Source: Gammaproteobacteria bacterium (GTDB lineage: Bacteria > Pseudomonadota > Gammaproteobacteria > Pseudomonadales > Pseudomonadaceae). Taken from it: a stretch of DNA of 39,320 nt. The position numbers were made by a program, and so were the translations under genes. The stretch is from positions 1 to 39,320 of the forward strand of contig JAHJXZ010000140.1 of the NCBI GenBank assembly GCA_018827205.1, read 5' to 3'. The notes beneath the pieces are model-generated. The model did not search any database. It had not been told where the DNA came from and saw only the letters and a program-made list of their open reading frames with translations. Of this stretch, positions 18,360-28,034 are shown in pieces. Within the stretch, counting starts at the first letter, position 1; the number at the start of each line of letters is the position of its first letter.

Positions 18360-18387
18360 TCTGAGTGGCCAACCCAAAACAAAGTTC
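18360..18387 (-). promoter_or_regulatory. AlgU (sigma-22/RpoE-type) promoter of ErsA
   Basis: On the minus strand GAACTT (18387-18382), then 17 bases, then TCAGA (18364-18360) fits the AlgU consensus GAACTT-N16/17-TCTGA with one mismatch. The expected start is about six bases further on. The upstream stretch 18390-18460 is AT-rich (ATTAATT, TTATAAAC) and forms a long imperfect inverted repeat of the GCATGCGTGAA/TTCACACGCAT type. Together with ErsA this fills the 301 bases between engB and polA; I see no protein gene there. Confidence 0.75.
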
Positions 18388-18476
18388 AGGCATGCGTGAA
18401 AATTAATTAGTTATAAACAGGCCCGTATTAATTCCACGCCTTCACACGCATACCATTAGGCGGCAACCCCCACATA

Positions 18477-21314
18477 TCAGTGGGCCTCGTCCCAGTTATC
18501 GCCTACACCCACTTCCACCAGCAACGGCACATCCAGCGCGGCGGCATTGCCCATCAGCGGTTTGATCTGCTCACGCACCTGCTCGACCAGATCCTCACGC
18601 ACCTCAAGCACCAGTTCGTCGTGTACCTGCAAAATGACCTTGGCATCCAGGCCGGATTCGCTCAGCCAGTTATCCACTGTCACCATCGCACGCTTGATGA
18701 TATCCGCCGCAGTGCCTTGCATCGGCGCATTGATCGCCGTGCGTTCGGCGCCTTTGCGCAACGCCTGGTTCTTCGCATGAATATCCGGCAGGTATAGGCG
18801 GCGGCCGAACAGTGTCTCGACAAAGCCCTGCTCGGACGCCTGCTCGCGAGTGCGCTCCATATAGGCCAGCACGCCGGGATAACGGGCGAAATACACATCG
18901 ATATACGCCTGCGCCTGTTTACGGTCGCAGCCGATCTGCTTGGCCAGGCCAAAAGCGCTCATGCCGTAGATCAAACCGAAGTTGATCGCCTTGGCGCTGC
19001 GGCGCTGATCGCTGGTTACGTCCTCCAACGCCACGCCGAACACCTCGGCAGCAGTGGCCCTGTGCACATCGCGGCCGTGGCGGAAGGCATCCAGCAGGCT
19101 TTCATCCTTGGCCAGGTGCGCCATGATGCGCAGCTCAATTTGCGAGTAATCCGCCGCCAGCAGCTTGTAGCCTTTGGGCGCAACAAACGCCTGGCGAATA
19201 CGCCGACCTTCAGCCGTGCGGATCGGAATATTCTGCAGGTTCGGATCGGTGGACGATAAACGCCCGGTCGCGGCCACTGCCTGGTGGTAGCTGGTGTGGA
19301 TGCGCCCGGTGCGCGGGTTGATCTGCTCCGGCAAGCGGTCGGTGTAAGTGCTTTTCAGCTTGCTCAAGGAGCGGTACTGCATCAGCACCTTGGGCAGTTC
19401 GAAATCTTGCTCAGCCAGCTCGGCCAATACCGCCTCAGCCGTCGAGGCCTGGCCCTTGGCAGTTTTGCTGATGACCGGCAGGCCAAGTTTCTCGTAAAGA
19501 ATCACGCCCAGCTGCTTGGGTGAAGCCAGGTTGAACTCCTCACCGGCGATCTCAAAGGCCTGACGCTCCAGTGCCACCAACTTTTCACCCAGCTCATTGC
19601 TTTGCAGACCCAACAAGTTGGCGTCGACCAGCGCGCCCTGACGCTCGATGCGCGCCAGCACCGGTACCAGCGGCATTTCGATCTCGTGCAGCACCTTGGC
19701 CAGGCTCGGTTCGGCCGACAGTTTGCTCCACAGGTGCTGGTGCAGACGCAGGGTCACATCGGCATCTTCGGCGGCATAGGGCGCAGCCTGAGCCAGGTCA
19801 ATCTGGTCAAAGGTCAGCTGCTTGGCGCCTTTACCGGCGATGTCCTCGAAGCGGATATTGCTGTGATCCAGGTATTTGAGCGCCAGGCTGTCCATATCAT
19901 GACGGGTGGCGGTGGAATCCAGCACGTAGGACTCAAGCATGGTGTCGAAGGCCACACCCTGCACCGCGATGGGTGTCGAGGCATTGGCGAGAATATTCAT
20001 ATCGTATTTGGCGTGCTGACCGACCTTGGCCTTGTTCGGGTCTTCCAGGATCGGCTTTAGCGCCTTGAGCACCGCATCGCGATCCAGTTGGGTCGGCACG
20101 CCCATATAGCTGTGAGCCACCGGGATATACGCCGCTTCGCCGGCCTTGACCGCAAACGACAGGCCAACCAACTGCGCCTGTTGCGCATCCAGTCCGGTGG
20201 TTTCGGTATCGAAGGCGATCAGCTCGGCATTACGCAGCTTCTCCAGCCATTGCTCGAACTGCGCTTGCTCCAGAATGCACACGTAATCGCCCAAGGCGGC
20301 CGGTGTGGGCTGTTCGGCAACGGGCGTTTCGACTGCCGCCGCTACAGCGGTCGGTGCTGCGACGGCACTGGCGCTGGGGGCCAGGGCAAACAGATCGTCC
20401 GCCGCAGCGACTGGCGCTTTGGCTGCTGGAGCCGGGTTGCTGCGCAGCAACTCATCGCGCCAGGTCTTGAATTCCAACTCGGCGTACAGCTCCATCAGCG
20501 CCGGCACATCCATCTCGCTCGGGTGCAGGGATTCGATAACGATATTCAGCGGCACATCCAGCTTGATGGTCGCCAGAGCGTAGGACAGGTAGGCCATGTC
20601 CTTGTGCTCGCTGAGTTTGGCCGGCAGGGTCTTGGCGCCGCGGATCGGCAACTCCGGCACTTTATCGAGGTTGGCGTAGAGCACATCGAGGCCACCACCG
20701 ACACCGACCAGCAGGCCCAGCGCGGTCTTTTCGCCCACGCCCGGCACGCCGGGAATGTTGTCGACCTTGTCGCCCATCAGCGCCAGGTAATCGATGATCA
20801 GCTCAGGACCGACCCCGAATTTCGCTTTCACGCCATCGATGTCGTAGACGCTACCGGTCATGGTATTGACCAGCGTAACGTGCGGGCAAACCAGCTGCGC
20901 CATGTCCTTGTCGCCGGTGGAGATCACCACGTCACGGCCCTCGGCAGCGCATTGGCGGGCCAGAGTGCCGATCACATCATCGGCCTCGACGCCCTCGACG
21001 CACAGCAGCGGGTAACCCATGGCCCTGACGCTGGCGTGCAGCGGCTCGACCTGGACGCGTAGCTCATCGGGCATGGACGGACGGTTGGCCTTGTACTCGG
21101 CGAACATTTCATCGCGGAAGGTCCCGCCCTTGGCGTCGAACACCACGGCAAACGGACTTTTCGGGTACTGCTTGCGCAGGCTCTTGAGCATGTTCAGCAC
21201 GCCCTTCACCGCGCCAGTGGGCAAGCCCTTGGAGGTGGTCAGCGGCGGCAGGGCATGGAAGGCACGGTAAAGGTAAGACGAACCGTCAACCAGAACGAGA
21301 GGGGCTTGGCTCAT
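18477..21314 (-). CDS. polA: DNA polymerase I
   Basis: A 945-residue enzyme with three domains. The 5'-3' exonuclease (1-290) has [14 protein letters not shown] and GDKDMAQLV. An Ala/Pro-rich linker follows. The 3'-5' exonuclease is intact, with FDTETTGLD carrying the catalytic acid pair. The polymerase has motif A DYSQIELR (D722), motif [15 protein letters not shown] and motif [11 protein letters not shown] (D899); both residues are 17 ahead of E. coli D705 and D882. It fills Okazaki and repair gaps. The ATG at 21314 gives the standard [11 protein letters not shown] start; a TTG four codons earlier is also open. It is divergent from the DUF2782 gene. Confidence 0.96.
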   Translation of the reverse strand: MSQAPLVLVDGSSYLYRAFHALPPLTTSKGLPTGAVKGVLNMLKSLRKQYPKSPFAVVFDAKGGTFRDEMFAEYKANRPSMPDELRVQVEPLHASVRAMGYPLLCVEGVEADDVIGTLARQCAAEGRDVVISTGDKDMAQLVCPHVTLVNTMTGSVYDIDGVKAKFGVGPELIIDYLALMGDKVDNIPGVPGVGEKTALGLLVGVGGGLDVLYANLDKVPELPIRGAKTLPAKLSEHKDMAYLSYALATIKLDVPLNIVIESLHPSEMDVPALMELYAELEFKTWRDELLRSNPAPAAKAPVAAADDLFALAPSASAVAAPTAVAAAVETPVAEQPTPAALGDYVCILEQAQFEQWLEKLRNAELIAFDTETTGLDAQQAQLVGLSFAVKAGEAAYIPVAHSYMGVPTQLDRDAVLKALKPILEDPNKAKVGQHAKYDMNILANASTPIAVQGVAFDTMLESYVLDSTATRHDMDSLALKYLDHSNIRFEDIAGKGAKQLTFDQIDLAQAAPYAAEDADVTLRLHQHLWSKLSAEPSLAKVLHEIEMPLVPVLARIERQGALVDANLLGLQSNELGEKLVALERQAFEIAGEEFNLASPKQLGVILYEKLGLPVISKTAKGQASTAEAVLAELAEQDFELPKVLMQYRSLSKLKSTYTDRLPEQINPRTGRIHTSYHQAVAATGRLSSTDPNLQNIPIRTAEGRRIRQAFVAPKGYKLLAADYSQIELRIMAHLAKDESLLDAFRHGRDVHRATAAEVFGVALEDVTSDQRRSAKAINFGLIYGMSAFGLAKQIGCDRKQAQAYIDVYFARYPGVLAYMERTREQASEQGFVETLFGRRLYLPDIHAKNQALRKGAERTAINAPMQGTAADIIKRAMVTVDNWLSESGLDAKVILQVHDELVLEVREDLVEQVREQIKPLMGNAAALDVPLLVEVGVGDNWDEAH

Positions 21315-21388
21315 GAGCAGGATCAACCTTTTCGGCGGGGGCGGCGGTAGAATGGCCGCACCATTGGAATCAAAGGGACAAGGTTATC

Positions 21389-21673
21389 ATGCGCGCACTC
21401 AATCGCCTGTTGCTGGCCAGCCTGCTGGCATTCACCACCCTGGTCGCTCACGCTGAAGATCCAGTGTCGGCCGACCCGGATGTAACCATTCGCCAGGACG
21501 GCGACCGCACCATCCATGAATACCGGGTCAACGGTTTTCTCTACGCGGTCAAGGTCATCCCCAAAGGCGGCAAACCGTACTTCCTGGTACGTGCCGATGG
21601 CAGCGATGGCAACTTCGTCCGTTCGGACAGCCCGGATATGTTGATTCCGGCCTGGGAAATTTTCAGCTGGTAA
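21389..21673 (+). CDS. DUF2782 small exported protein
   Basis: A 94-residue protein. The signal peptide MRALNRLLLASLLAFTTLVAHA is followed by a short domain with DVTIRQDGDRTIHEYRVNGFLYAVKVIPK and PYFLVRADGSDGNF, the DUF2782 pattern. The function is unknown. The start at 21389 is preceded by AAAGGGACAAGGTT. It ends 15 bases before thrB on the same strand, and this pairing next to polA is conserved in Pseudomonas as I recall it. A TAGAAT at 21349 may be the -10 for the unit. Confidence 0.88.
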   Translation: MRALNRLLLASLLAFTTLVAHAEDPVSADPDVTIRQDGDRTIHEYRVNGFLYAVKVIPKGGKPYFLVRADGSDGNFVRSDSPDMLIPAWEIFSW

Positions 21674-21688
21674 GAAGGCAGTTCTGCA

Positions 21689-22639
21689 ATGTCGGTGTTT
21701 ACCCCGCTTGAGCGCCACGAGCTCGAGGCGTTTCTCGCCCCCTATGGCCTGGGTCGCTTGCGCGACTTCCAGGGCATTGCTGCGGGCAGCGAGAACAGCA
21801 ATTTCTTCGTTAGCCTGGAGCAGGGCGAATTCGTTCTGACCCTGATCGAGCGCGGCCCGAGCGGCGACTTGCCGTTCTTTATCGAATTACTCGACGTACT
21901 GCACGACGCTGGCCTGCCGGTGCCCTATGCACTGCGCACGACCAGCGGCGAGGCGCTGCGTAGCCTGGCAGAAAAACCGGCTCTGCTGCAGCCGCGCCTG
22001 GCCGGCAAGCATGTGCACGAAGCCAACCCACATCACTGCCAGGAAGTCGGCGCACTGCTGGCGCGCATCCATCTGGCCACACGCAATAAGCCGCTGCCGC
22101 GCAAGAGTGATCGGGGTCTGGACTGGATGCTCAGTGAAGGGCCAAGCCTGGCCTTGCAGCTACCTGATGAACAGCTGCCGCTGCTGCGCGACGCGCTGGC
22201 GGAAATTCAGATGCTCAAGCCGCGCATCTTCGCCTTGCCGCAGGCCAATCTGCATGCCGATCTATTCCGCGACAACGTGCTATTCGACGGCAACCACCTG
22301 GCCGGGGTCATCGACTTCTACAACGCCTGCTCGGGTCCGATGCTCTACGACCTGGCGATTGCCCTGAATGACTGGTGCTCGTTTGCCGACGGCAGCCTCG
22401 ACAGCAAGCGCGCACAAGCACTGCTGGGAGCCTACGCCGGCTTGCGGCCCTTTACTGCGGCGGAAACGGAGCTGTGGCCGGCCATGCTGCGCATCGCTTG
22501 TGTGCGCTTCTGGCTGTCACGCCTAATTGCCGCCGAATCCTTCGCTGGCCAGGAAGTACTGATCCACGATCCGGACGAGTTCCAGCGCCGCCTTGCCCAG
22601 CGCCAGCAGGTTAATCTGGCGCTGCCGTTCGCGTTCTGA
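21689..22639 (+). CDS. thrB: Homoserine kinase (ThrB, aminoglycoside-phosphotransferase fold)
   Basis: A 316-residue protein of the APH/choline-kinase-like ThrB type used by pseudomonads, unrelated in fold to the GHMP kinase of enteric bacteria. It shows the nucleotide-binding N-lobe (GSENSNFFVSLEQGEFVLTLIER) and the catalytic loop NLHADLFRDNVLFDG, followed by AGVIDFYNACSG with the metal-binding aspartate. It phosphorylates L-homoserine with ATP, the step before threonine synthase. AAGGCAG precedes the ATG. It converges on znuA, whose stop lies 14 bases away. Confidence 0.92.
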   Translation: MSVFTPLERHELEAFLAPYGLGRLRDFQGIAAGSENSNFFVSLEQGEFVLTLIERGPSGDLPFFIELLDVLHDAGLPVPYALRTTSGEALRSLAEKPALLQPRLAGKHVHEANPHHCQEVGALLARIHLATRNKPLPRKSDRGLDWMLSEGPSLALQLPDEQLPLLRDALAEIQMLKPRIFALPQANLHADLFRDNVLFDGNHLAGVIDFYNACSGPMLYDLAIALNDWCSFADGSLDSKRAQALLGAYAGLRPFTAAETELWPAMLRIACVRFWLSRLIAAESFAGQEVLIHDPDEFQRRLAQRQQVNLALPFAF

Positions 22640-22653
22640 GAACTGGGCGCTGA

Positions 22654-23637
22654 CTACAGCGCCTCGAGACAACTCGCCAGCTCACCCGCCATATTTTCCA
22701 GCAGGGCTTCATAGCCTTTGGCATCCACTGGCAAGGTACCGCCCATTGAGTCCAACTCGGCCAGAGTGACCGGCAGACCAGCAGTCAGGGTTTGTGCCAG
22801 ACGTGGACGAAATGGCGGCTCACTGAATACGCAACTCGGCCCGGCCTGCTGCAAGCGCTCACGCATGGCGGCGACATGCTGAGCGCCTGGCTGCACTTCA
22901 CCGAGCACGCTAAATACGCCGGCGTGGTTGAGGCCATAGGCGGCTTCGAAGTAGTCGTAGGCTTCGTGGAAGACGAAGTAGGGCTTGCCGGACAGGCCAT
23001 GCAAGCGGCTTATCAGACGCTGGTCTAACGCATCCAGACGCAGGCTAAACGCCTTGGCATTGGCCTGGTAACGTGCGGCATTCGCCGGGTCGGCCTGTGC
23101 CAGGTCGGCGGCGATCTTGCCAGCAATTACCCGGGCATTGGCGGGCAGCAGCCAGAGATGAGCATCCAGGCTGCCGGGGCGATGGGCGTGGTCATGCTGT
23201 TCGGCTGCGGGCGCGTGATCTGCGTGATCTGCGTGATCTGCGTGATCTGCGTGATCTGCGTGATCATCTTTATGCTCGGCGCTGTCGCCGAAATGCCGCA
23301 GTGCCATGCCTGGCAAATCCTGCACCGCCACACTCGGTTTATCACGCCCCGCAAGCACGCGAGGCAGGAAGCTCTCCAGATCCGCACCGATCCAATACAG
23401 CAGGTCAGCATCGCGCACGCGGCGCACATCGGAGGGGCGCAACGCATAGTGGTGCGGCGAAGCACCCGGCGGCAGCAGTACATCGGGCTGGCCGACGCCG
23501 TCCTGTACGGCAGCGGCAATCAGCTGCAACGGCTTGATGCTGGTCAGCACCCGCACATCGGCTTGAACCGCGAAACTCAGGGAAAAACTGATCAACAACA
23601 GGCCTAAAGCCGGAAAAAGACGCAACACGGGGAGCAC
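22654..23637 (-). CDS. znuA: Zinc ABC transporter periplasmic binding protein ZnuA
   Basis: A 327-residue protein. The signal peptide runs to about VQA26. The mature part begins DVRVLTSIKPLQLIAAAV and has the metal-site histidines in PPGASPHHYAL and YFVFHEAYDYF. A His/Asp-rich loop lies between the halves, here with six tandem D-H-A triplets in a row followed by further His residues (EQHDHAHR). Such loops in ZnuA proteins collect periplasmic zinc for the import site. The predicted start is GTG at 23637 with a poor ribosome site, and the next in-frame GTG is three codons later. It is divergent from zur-znuCB and shares their control region. Confidence 0.93.
   Translation of the reverse strand: MLPVLRLFPALGLLLISFSLSFAVQADVRVLTSIKPLQLIAAAVQDGVGQPDVLLPPGASPHHYALRPSDVRRVRDADLLYWIGADLESFLPRVLAGRDKPSVAVQDLPGMALRHFGDSAEHKDDHADHADHADHADHADHAPAAEQHDHAHRPGSLDAHLWLLPANARVIAGKIAADLAQADPANAARYQANAKAFSLRLDALDQRLISRLHGLSGKPYFVFHEAYDYFEAAYGLNHAGVFSVLGEVQPGAQHVAAMRERLQQAGPSCVFSEPPFRPRLAQTLTAGLPVTLAELDSMGGTLPVDAKGYEALLENMAGELASCLEAL
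23212..23265. repeat. Six tandem 9-bp repeats inside znuA
   Basis: Six consecutive copies of the plus-strand unit TGCGTGATC (the first has C for T) encode the Asp-His-Ala triplets of the ZnuA histidine-rich loop on the minus strand. The copies are identical at the DNA level, not just the protein level. Whole-unit changes in copy number would keep the reading frame. Confidence 0.97.
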
Positions 23638-23655
23638 TCAAACGGGAAGGAACGG

Positions 23656-23668
23656 GTAATATAATAAC
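23656..23668. promoter_or_regulatory. Zur-like operator over the divergent znuA / zur-znuCB promoters
   Basis: GTAATATAATAAC is an imperfect dyad with GT and AC at its ends, similar to the AT-rich Zur/Fur-type box. It contains a perfect -10 TATAAT (23660-23665) for the zur direction and a TATTAT/TATATT on the other strand for znuA. It is the only such element in the 57 bases between the two start codons, so one box probably controls both transcripts. Confidence 0.55.
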
Positions 23669-23694
23669 GTCTCTCACCTTATTCGTCGTTGCCC

Positions 23695-24176
23695 ATGACT
23701 CAAGCACCGCTGGCTTCACGCCCACACGACCACTCCCATTGCGTCAGCCATGCCCTGGCCGAGGCCGAAGCCATCTGCGCGCGCCAGGGCCTGCGCCTGA
23801 CCGTTTTACGCAAGCGCGTGCTGGAACTGGTCTGGGCCAGCCACAAGCCGCTGGGCGCCTATGACATCCTCGGTGTGCTGAGCGATGAAGACGGCCGCCG
23901 CGCCGCGCCGCCAACGGTGTACCGCGCCCTGGACTTCCTCTTGGAAAACGGCCTGGTACACCGCATCGCCTCGCTGAACGCCTTTGTCGGCTGCAGCCAC
24001 CCGGAACACGCTCATCAGGGCCAGTTCCTCATCTGCCGGGGCTGCAATGCGGCCATCGAGCTGGAACAGGCCACGATCAGCGACGCCATTATCAGCAGCG
24101 CGGCCGGCGTCGGTTTCGCCGTGGAAAGCCAGACCGTGGAAGTAGTCGGCCTCTGTGCAGGCTGCCGGGAGACCGC

Positions 24177-24180
<4 letters not shown>
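23695..24180 (+). CDS. zur: Zinc uptake regulator Zur (Fur family)
   Basis: A 161-residue repressor. The winged-helix part ([27 protein letters not shown] and [20 protein letters not shown]) and the dimerisation part ([26 protein letters not shown]) are typical of Zur. Two CxxC pairs, CRGC and the C-terminal CAGC, would hold the structural zinc. Zinc-loaded Zur represses the znu genes. The ATG at 23695 is preferred over an in-frame TTG two codons earlier. The gene overlaps znuC by ATGA, so repressor and transporter are co-translated and autoregulated. It corresponds to np20 of P. aeruginosa. Confidence 0.93.
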
Positions 24181-24975
<795 letters not shown>

Positions 24976-24983
<8 letters not shown>

Positions 24984-25764
24984 TTTTCTACTCAACGCCC
25001 TGCTCGCCGGCCTGGCCCTGGCGCTGGTTGCCGGCCCGCTGGGCTCCTTTGTGGTGTGGCGACGCATGGCCTATTTCGGCGACACCCTGTCGCATGCCGC
25101 GCTGCTTGGCGTGGCCCTCGGCCTGATGCTCGACGTCAGCCCGACCTTGGCGGTAACTGTCGGCTGCGTGCTGCTGGCGGTGTTGCTGGTCACCCTGCAA
25201 AGCCGCCAGCCGTTGGCCTCCGACACCCTGCTCGGCATCCTCGCTCACAGCACACTGTCGCTGGGTCTGGTGGTGCTGAGCTTTATGCAGGACGTGCGTA
25301 TTGACCTGATGGGCTACCTGTTCGGCGATCTGCTGGCCGTCGGCCCGACTGACCTGGCCTGGATCATCGGTGGCAGCGCCCTGGTGCTGGTACTGCTGGC
25401 CCTGCTGTGGCGGCCGCTGCTGGCGATTACTGTGCATGAGGAGCTGGCCAAGGTCGAAGGCCTGCCGGTGGCGGCGATACGCCTGAGCCTGATGCTGCTG
25501 ATCGCCGTTGTAATCGCCGTGGCGATGAAGATTGTTGGCGTGCTGCTGATCACCTCCCTGCTGATCATTCCCGCCGCGGCAGCCCAGCGCCACGCACGCA
25601 CCCCGGAGCAGATGGCCTTCGGCGCCAGCTTGCTGGGGATTGTCGCGGTGTGTGGCGGGCTCAGCCTGTCGTGGTTTCAGGACACTCCGGCCGGCCCGTC
25701 TATCGTGGTCAGTGCAGCAACACTGTTTTTACTGAGCTTTGCCCTACCAAGACGCACAGCCTAA
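24976..25764 (+). CDS. znuB: Zinc ABC transporter permease ZnuB
   Basis: A 262-residue membrane protein with about eight hydrophobic helices. The start [25 protein letters not shown] and the segments [17 protein letters not shown] and [15 protein letters not shown] are the ZnuB/MntB-type permease signatures. The ATG at 24976 overlaps the znuC stop by eight bases; an in-frame ATG four codons earlier sits directly against a GGAG and is less likely. The stop codon TAA falls on the first base of a 142-bp inverted-repeat-bounded element. Confidence 0.93.
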
Positions 25765-25905
25765 GAACCTGCTCCCGATCTCGCGAGCTAGAGCCATACA
25801 AGGCAAAAACAGACGAGGAAGCGGAGTTTACGAGCTGTAAATGAGCATTCCGAACCTGCTTTTAACGCAGTAGGGCCGACGCGCAGCAGATCGTGAGCAG
25901 GTTCT
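25764..25905. repeat. 142-bp element bounded by 11-bp perfect inverted repeats (copy 1)
   Basis: It begins AGAACCTGCTC and ends GAGCAGGTTCT, perfect inverted repeats. The centre carries GTTTACGAGCTGTAAATGAGC. The reverse complement of the element at 29561-29702 aligns with it over its full length without gaps and with most bases identical. The first base is the last base of the znuB stop codon. No transposase is encoded; it looks like a non-autonomous (MITE- or REP-type) element, and it could form a long cruciform or RNA hairpin. Confidence 0.8.
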
Positions 25906-25975
25906 GAAAGATTGGTGAGGCCAAGCAGCGCAGTGTAAACTTGCGCGTTTTTTGCACAATTCGAGACCCACAGTA

Positions 25976-26827
25976 ATGAAATCGTCGGTTTTTCGTAATC
26001 TTTTGCCTTTTCTGGTTCTGCTGTTGGCCGGCTGCCAAAGCGCGCCGCAACCGGCCAACCTGCCGGTGGACGATTTGGTCAGCGCCTTTCGCCAACTCGA
26101 CCAGAGCCTGGCCAGCGGCGACCTGAGCAACGCCGAAAGCCAGCTCGGCAGCCTGCAACAACGCGCCGCCGGCGATACGCGCCTTGAGCAATACCAGCGG
26201 CAACTCGCCGAAGCCCATCTGCAACAGGGGCAAAAAGCCCTGCAGGCCGGCGATCTGGATAACGCCACCAAAGCCCTAAGCCGCGCCCGCAGCCTGATGC
26301 CGCAAGCACCCGCGCTGACCACCGGCCTGGATGGCGCCATCGCCCAAGCGCGCGAAGCCGAACTGGCCGCCGCCGAACAACAGCGCCGCACTGCTGAGCA
26401 GGCTGATGCGCGTGCCGAAGCCACGCGCCTGGAGCAGGCGCGCCAGTTACGTCTGGCTGCCGAGCGCCAGGCCGCCGCTATTCAGGCTACTCAGCTGCCA
26501 AATACCCCGCCAGCCGAAGCACCTGCACCGGCCAAGCCGCAGGCCCGGTTGATCGACCCGGCCGCCGCCAGCAGCGTGATCAGCCTGCCGATGCTGGATA
26601 ACCAGGACAACGAGCGCCTGCGTAGCCTGCTCGACGGTGTAGCGGCCGATATGGTCGCGTTCAATTGCGCAGTGCGTATCGAAGTACGCCAGGCCAAGGA
26701 TTTCCCCTGGGTCGCCTCCCTGCTCAACGCACGGATCAAACGTCTGGACCCGAGTTTCAGCCCGCGCATGAGCCAGATAATCAAACCCGCTCAGGTGCCG
26801 CAGCTGGTACTCACCCCCAAGCGCTGA
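25976..26827 (+). CDS. Putative lipoprotein with helical repeats (PA5502-like)
   Basis: A 283-residue lipoprotein with signal sequence MKSSVFRNLLPFLVLLLAGC and lipobox LLAGC. Residues 35-110 resemble TPR-like helical pairs (LQQGQKALQAGDLDNATKAL). Residues 115-175 are an Ala/Gln/Arg-rich coiled coil, followed by a Pro/Ala linker and a compact C-terminal domain (DNERLRSLLDGVAADMVAFN). The function is unknown. The residue after the lipidated cysteine is Q, so outer-membrane sorting is more likely than retention in the inner membrane. The ATG at 25976 is chosen to give the lipoprotein signal. Between the zinc and methionine transporters it may be independent of both. Confidence 0.8.
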   Translation: MKSSVFRNLLPFLVLLLAGCQSAPQPANLPVDDLVSAFRQLDQSLASGDLSNAESQLGSLQQRAAGDTRLEQYQRQLAEAHLQQGQKALQAGDLDNATKALSRARSLMPQAPALTTGLDGAIAQAREAELAAAEQQRRTAEQADARAEATRLEQARQLRLAAERQAAAIQATQLPNTPPAEAPAPAKPQARLIDPAAASSVISLPMLDNQDNERLRSLLDGVAADMVAFNCAVRIEVRQAKDFPWVASLLNARIKRLDPSFSPRMSQIIKPAQVPQLVLTPKR

Positions 26828-26844
26828 TGCGGCTTGGGCGGCAT

Positions 26845-26868
26845 AACGACCGGGCTTGCCCGGTCGTT
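26845..26868 (+). terminator. Terminator after the lipoprotein gene
   Basis: AACGACCGGGC-TT-GCCCGGTCGTT is a perfect 11-bp stem with a minimal loop, starting 18 bases after the stop codon and followed by TGC. The A/T ends of the stem supply a short T-run, so it probably terminates the upstream gene before metN. Confidence 0.75.
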
Positions 26869-26964
26869 TGCATTGGCGCTGGCTACACTGGGCTGAACAG
26901 TCCAGTCATTAATGCGATTTAGCTATAACTATAGGTCTACAAAGATTTTTGCGACCTAAACAGC

Positions 26965-26999
26965 GCCGGGTAGACTAGCCGCCGTTCTGCCTACCCGGC
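26965..26999 (+). promoter_or_regulatory. Leader hairpin upstream of metN
   Basis: GCCGGGTAG (26965-26973) pairs perfectly with CTACCCGGC (26991-26999) around a 17-base loop, ending 27 bases before the metN GTG. A second small pairing, AAACC with GGTTT (27007-27020), overlaps the AAAAGG ribosome site. The structure could be a regulatory leader or a terminator remnant. I do not recognise it as a known methionine or SAM riboswitch class. Confidence 0.4.
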
Positions 27000-27026
27000 A
27001 ACTTTGAAACCCAAAAGGTTTATGCA

Positions 27027-28034
27027 GTGATCAACTTTCATCAGGTCCACAAGGCGTATCGCGTCAGTGGTCAGGACATCCCCGCTTTGCAACCGAGTGA
27101 TCTGCAGATTGCCCGAGGTGAAGTGTTCGGCATCATCGGCCACTCTGGTGCTGGCAAAAGCACCCTGCTGCGCCTGATCAACCGTCTGGAAGAGCCTTCT
27201 GGCGGACGCATCGAGATCGACGGCGAAGACGTCACCGCGCTCGACGCCATGGGCCTGCGGCGTTTCCGCCAGCAGGTCGGGATGATCTTCCAGCACTTCA
27301 ACCTGCTCTCATCGAAAACCGTCGCCGACAACGTCGCCCTGCCGCTGAAGCTGGCGGGTGAACTACCGCGTAGCGCGATCAACGCCCGTGTCGCCGAGTT
27401 GCTGGCACGCGTCGGCCTGCAGGATCACGCCAACAAGTACCCTGCGCAGCTCTCCGGCGGGCAGAAACAGCGCGTCGGCATTGCCCGCGCCTTGGCCACT
27501 GAGCCGAAAATCCTGCTGTGCGACGAGGCCACCAGCGCCCTCGACCCGCAAACCACGGCCTCGGTGTTGCAGCTGCTGGCCGAGATCAATCGCGAGCTGA
27601 ACCTGACCATCGTACTGATCACCCACGAGATGGATGTGATACGCCGCGTGTGCGACCGCGTGGCAGTGATGGATGCTGGTGTGATTGTCGAATCCGGCAC
27701 CGTGGCCAAGGTGTTTCTGCACCCGCAGCACGCCACCACCAAGCGCTTCGTGCAAGAAGCCGAGCAGATTGACGAGAGCGAACAGCGTGATGATTTCGCC
27801 CATGTCGCCGGACGTATCCTGCGCCTGACCTTCCAGGGCGAGGCGACCTACGCGCCGCTGCTGGGCACCGTAGCGCGCGAGACCGGGGTGGATTACAGCA
27901 TTCTCGCCGGGCGCATCGATCGCATCAAGGACACCCCCTACGGCCAGCTGACTCTGGCCCTGACCGGCGGCGATCTGGACGCCGCGCTGGCGCGCTTTGA
28001 AGCCGCCGACGTGCATCTGGAGGTGCTGCGCTAA
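27027..28034 (+). CDS. metN: Methionine ABC transporter ATP-binding protein MetN
   Basis: A 335-residue ATPase with Walker [11 protein letters not shown]-loop [12 protein letters not shown], signature [15 protein letters not shown], Walker [13 protein letters not shown] and H-loop THEMDV. The C-terminal NIL-type domain (about 255-335, [17 protein letters not shown]) binds methionine in homologues and shuts the transporter down. It starts at GTG 27027, eight bases after AAAAGG. An ATG five bases earlier opens only a two-codon frame (ATG CAG TGA) whose stop overlaps the GTG. The stop overlaps the metI ATG by one base. Confidence 0.94.
   Translation: MINFHQVHKAYRVSGQDIPALQPSDLQIARGEVFGIIGHSGAGKSTLLRLINRLEEPSGGRIEIDGEDVTALDAMGLRRFRQQVGMIFQHFNLLSSKTVADNVALPLKLAGELPRSAINARVAELLARVGLQDHANKYPAQLSGGQKQRVGIARALATEPKILLCDEATSALDPQTTASVLQLLAEINRELNLTIVLITHEMDVIRRVCDRVAVMDAGVIVESGTVAKVFLHPQHATTKRFVQEAEQIDESEQRDDFAHVAGRILRLTFQGEATYAPLLGTVARETGVDYSILAGRIDRIKDTPYGQLTLALTGGDLDAALARFEAADVHLEVLR

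Noticed and set aside
20088..21062. Open frame of about 324 residues antisense to polA.
   Set aside because: It is a His/Arg/Gln-rich shadow of the conserved polA exonuclease region.
21315..21326. TTG four codons upstream as the polA start.
   Set aside because: The downstream ATG at 21314 gives the conserved N-terminus [11 protein letters not shown].
22646..22663. A 7-bp hairpin GGCGCTG/CAGCGCC at the thrB-znuA junction.
   Set aside because: There is no T-run and it overlaps the znuA stop codon, so I did not call a terminator.
23212..23265. Tandem repeats that could suggest a CRISPR array.
   Set aside because: The units are 9 bp without spacers and lie in frame inside znuA.
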